Source of the DNA: Deltaproteobacteria bacterium
GTDB taxonomy: Bacteria > Myxococcota_A > UBA9160 > JAFDET01
Length of the DNA stretch: 8,869 bases
Assembly (NCBI GenBank): GCA_019310195.1
Contig: JAFDET010000137.1
Span: 1-8,869, forward strand
Direction: 5' to 3'
Within the stretch, counting starts at the first letter, position 1; each line of letters opens with the position of its first letter. The notes under the pieces are model-generated. The model saw only the letters and a list, made by a program, of their open reading frames with translations. It was not told the origin of the DNA and ran no database searches. Of the stretch, positions 7,354 through 8,869 are shown piece by piece. Both the position numbers and the translations under genes were made by a program.

Positions 7354-8370
7354 TTACTCCTTCAGCAGCTCCCGCGCGATGACCAGGCGCTGGATCTGGT
7401 TGGTGCCCTCGTAGATCTGCATCAGCTTGGCGTCCCGCATCAGCTTCTCGACCGGGTACTCCTTCGTGTAGCCATTGCCGCCGAAGATCTGGACCGCATC
7501 GGTCGTGACGCGCATGGCGGTGTCCGTGGCGAAGCACTTGGCGAAGGACGACACCTTGGCGGCCCGCAGTCCTTGATCGACCATCCACGCGCTCTGCATG
7601 GTGAGGAGCCGGCCCGCTTCGATGTCCTTGGCCATGTCGGCCAGCATGAACTGGACCGCCTGGAAGCCCGCGATCGGGAAGCCGAAGGCCTTGCGCTCCT
7701 TGGCGTAGGCCAACGACTCGTCCAGGGCGCGGCGGGCGATCCCGGTGGCCAGGGCTCCGATCGGAGGCCGCGTCCGGTCCAGGGTGCGCATGGCGATCTT
7801 GAAGCCCTCGCCTTCCTGGCCCAGGCGCTGGGAGGCCGGAACGCGGACGTTGTCGAAGTGGATCGGGCAGGTGTCGCTGGCCCGCTGACCCATCTTGTCC
7901 TCCTTCTTTCCCGGGCTCACCCCCGGGGTATCGGAGGGCAGAACGAAGGCGCAGATTCCCTTGTGGCGACTGCTTCGATCGAGGGTGGCGAATACGGTGT
8001 AGAGATCCGCCACACCGCCGTTGGTGATCCAGGCCTTGGTGCCGTTGAGCACGTAGTCGTCGCCGTCCTTCTCGGCCAGCAGCTGGATGCCCGCCACATC
8101 CGACCCGGCGTCCGGCTCGGAGAGGCAGAAGGAGATCATCTTGAAGTCGCTGGCGCAGGCGCCCAGCCACTCGGCCTTCTGCTCGTCGGTGCCGCCGACC
8201 ACGATCGGCATCAGACCCAGGTCGTTGCACATGATCGACGTAGCCATTCCCGAGCAGCCCCAGGCAAGCTCCTCGGTGGCAATGCAGCTGTCCACGGCGC
8301 TCAATCCCACGCCGCCGTGCTCGGGCGGGATGCAGGTGCTGGAGAGTCCGATCTCCCAGGCCTTCTTCAT
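7354..8370 (-). CDS. Acyl-CoA dehydrogenase, medium-chain-like (intact body; 5' end frameshifted)
   Basis: FAD-dependent alpha,beta-dehydrogenation of an acyl-CoA, the first step of beta-oxidation. The open frame from ATG 8370 gives 338 residues, short of the usual roughly 380. It is strikingly like mitochondrial MCAD: FCLSEPDAGSDVAG and AWITNGG (flavin/substrate region), DTPGV followed by KMGQRASDT, DRTRPPIGA, ALDESLAYAKERKAFG, TDAVQIFGGNGYTKEYPVEKLMRDAK, and the C-terminal IYEGTNQIQR whose glutamate (residue 321) corresponds to the MCAD catalytic base. The normal N-terminus lies upstream in another frame (8387-8470), separated by a deletion. No start codon exists in this frame between an upstream stop and 8370, so translation from 8370 would yield a protein without its first helices. 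It may be a recent pseudogene, a truncated enzyme or an assembly fault. Chain-length specificity is inferred only from MCAD resemblance. Confidence 0.93.
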   Translation of the reverse strand: MKKAWEIGLSSTCIPPEHGGVGLSAVDSCIATEELAWGCSGMATSIMCNDLGLMPIVVGGTDEQKAEWLGACASDFKMISFCLSEPDAGSDVAGIQLLAEKDGDDYVLNGTKAWITNGGVADLYTVFATLDRSSRHKGICAFVLPSDTPGVSPGKKEDKMGQRASDTCPIHFDNVRVPASQRLGQEGEGFKIAMRTLDRTRPPIGALATGIARRALDESLAYAKERKAFGFPIAGFQAVQFMLADMAKDIEAGRLLTMQSAWMVDQGLRAAKVSSFAKCFATDTAMRVTTDAVQIFGGNGYTKEYPVEKLMRDAKLMQIYEGTNQIQRLVIARELLKE

Positions 8371-8386
8371 GATCTCCCGAGGGAAC

Positions 8387-8470
8387 TCACCCGACTGGTC
8401 GTGCTCCCTTGGCGAAGCGCCGGGCCGTGTCCTGAAGGGCGAGCTGCTCGTCGCTCAGCTGGAAGTCCAT
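8387..8470 (-). pseudogene. Detached N-terminal start of the acyl-CoA dehydrogenase gene
   Basis: ATG at 8470, preceded by a good GAGGTG ribosome binding site, encodes MDFQLSDEQLALQDTARRFA, the standard acyl-CoA dehydrogenase N-terminus. After AAG (8410-8408) the frame runs into unrelated residues and stops at TGA 8389-8387. Reading resumes one base later as GAG CAC GAC CAG (EHDQSGEFPREIM), continuous with the body of the gene. Compared with MCAD, about eight residues (its EEIIPVAA segment) are missing at the junction, so a deletion of roughly 23 nt explains both the gap and the frame change. The original gene was therefore probably 7354-8470. Confidence 0.85.
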
Positions 8471-8485
8471 GCCACACCTCGAATC

Positions 8486-8535
8486 TGACTCATGGTCATT
8501 ATTTCACTGATTTCAAGCACTTAGCTGCAAAGTAC
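8486..8535 (-). promoter_or_regulatory. AT-richer leader upstream of acyl-CoA dehydrogenase, possible promoter
   Basis: This stretch is clearly richer in A and T than its surroundings and lies directly upstream of the original start at 8470. On the minus strand TTGCAG (8530-8525) and TGAAAT (8506-8501) stand 18 bp apart, a weak -35/-10 match, and a TTGAAA occurs at 8516-8511. A small inverted repeat TGAC-N5-GTCA (8486-8498) could be an operator. None of these is strong, and I cannot assign a regulator. Confidence 0.25.
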
Positions 8536-8579
8536 CTGCTGCTCGCGGGCAGGCAAGGCGATAGCGGCGCTGCGTGCGA

Positions 8580-8790
8580 AGGCAGGACCTAAGCCCCACC
8601 CGAGGCGGGGACACCGCCAGAACCTGAGGCCCGCAAGCGCGGCCCGCGATGTCCGGCCATGCGCAACGGCTCGCTGCCGCGCGCGCAGCGAGCCGAAGGC
8701 GAGCGAAGGGCCTCGGCCGGCTAAGGATGGGCGCTTGCGGGCCCCAGGCTCGGGTGCCATCGCGCGCCCGGTGGGGCTCAGGTCCTGCCT
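8580..8790. repeat. Repeat element B: about 210-bp nested inverted repeat
   Basis: Outer arms 8580-8600 and 8770-8790 are inverted copies with one mismatch in 21. Inner arms 8623-8640 and 8731-8748 are inverted copies with one mismatch in 18. The central part holds a perfect 11-bp stem (8667-8677 with 8685-8695) around a 7-nt CGCGCGC loop. The region between the inner arms also contains module 1 (8679-8728, inverted relative to element A). The whole stretch can fold as one long interrupted hairpin. It lies between the dehydrogenase leader and the presumed end of the next gene. There is no open frame with family features and no transposase, so it looks like a non-coding palindromic repeat. Confidence 0.85.
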
Positions 8791-8808
8791 CGGCGCCGAC
8801 CCCGGAGA

Positions 8809-8869
8809 CTACGCGCTGTAGCCGAGCTCCGACGAGAGGCGATCTGCCGCAGCGGAGACGCGCGGCGCA
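8809..8869 (-). CDS. Possible C-terminal end of a gene entering from the right edge (partial)
   Basis: On the minus strand an open frame enters from the window edge and encodes 19 residues, APRVSAAADRLSSELGYSA, before TAG at 8811-8809. Sixteen of the 19 codons end in G or C, matching the neighbouring genes. The composition looks like the helical end of a real protein, and element B would then lie directly downstream of its stop. I do not recognise a family from so short a piece. Confidence 0.4.
   Translation of the reverse strand, partial: APRVSAAADRLSSELGYSA

Noticed and set aside
8521..8760. A 79-codon minus-strand open frame in the intergenic region
   Set aside because: It runs through element B. 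The part resembling a translation of element A reflects the shared DNA repeat, not a conserved protein.
7202..8790. A CRISPR array or insertion sequence as explanation for the repeats
   Set aside because: The copies are few, not evenly spaced and in mixed orientation, there is no spacer pattern, and no transposase or target duplication is visible.

Overview
The window is GC-rich bacterial DNA with strong G/C preference at third codon positions. No marker gene fixes the taxon. Tat translocase genes, a three-subunit acyl-CoA carboxylase operon with a single-domain malic enzyme, an MCAD-like acyl-CoA dehydrogenase and palindromic intergenic repeats would fit a Deltaproteobacteria-type lineage (Myxococcota or a relative). 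This is an impression from gene content, not a demonstrated placement.

Layout. Left edge (1-90): possible last codons of an upstream plus-strand gene, then a short leader. 91-1212 (+): a TatA/B-family subunit and tatC, 3 nt apart. 1198-7082 (-): a run of five genes transcribed leftwards, in the order malic enzyme, carboxyltransferase, biotin carboxylase, biotin carboxyl carrier protein, nucleoside hydrolase. The malic enzyme/carboxyltransferase gap is 27 nt. The next two junctions are 4-nt GTGA stop/start overlaps. The nucleoside hydrolase follows after 34 nt, and its 3' end overlaps the 3' end of tatC by 15 nt. 7083-7353: intergenic, filled mainly by repeat element A. 7354-8470 (-): an acyl-CoA dehydrogenase resembling medium-chain enzymes, whose 5' end is broken by a deletion with frameshift near 8407. 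8471-8808: an AT-richer leader, then repeat element B, a large nested inverted repeat. 8809-8869 (-): probable last codons of another gene leaving the window.

How the genes work together. Carboxylase, carrier and carboxyltransferase form one biotin-dependent acyl-CoA carboxylase that makes malonyl-CoA or methylmalonyl-CoA. Malic enzyme interconverts malate with pyruvate plus CO2 and yields NAD(P)H. That fits either malonyl-CoA/NADPH supply for lipid synthesis or disposal of C4 acids formed from propionyl-CoA. The acyl-CoA dehydrogenase adds a beta-oxidation theme. The Tat genes form a separate unit.

Most of the window is ordinary core metabolism. The items most worth a second look are the modular palindromic repeat family shared by the two spacers around the acyl-CoA dehydrogenase gene, the frameshift in that gene, and the valine at a specificity-linked position of the carboxyltransferase. 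I see no CRISPR array, transposase, tRNA, rRNA or phage gene, and nothing that looks like a new multi-gene system.
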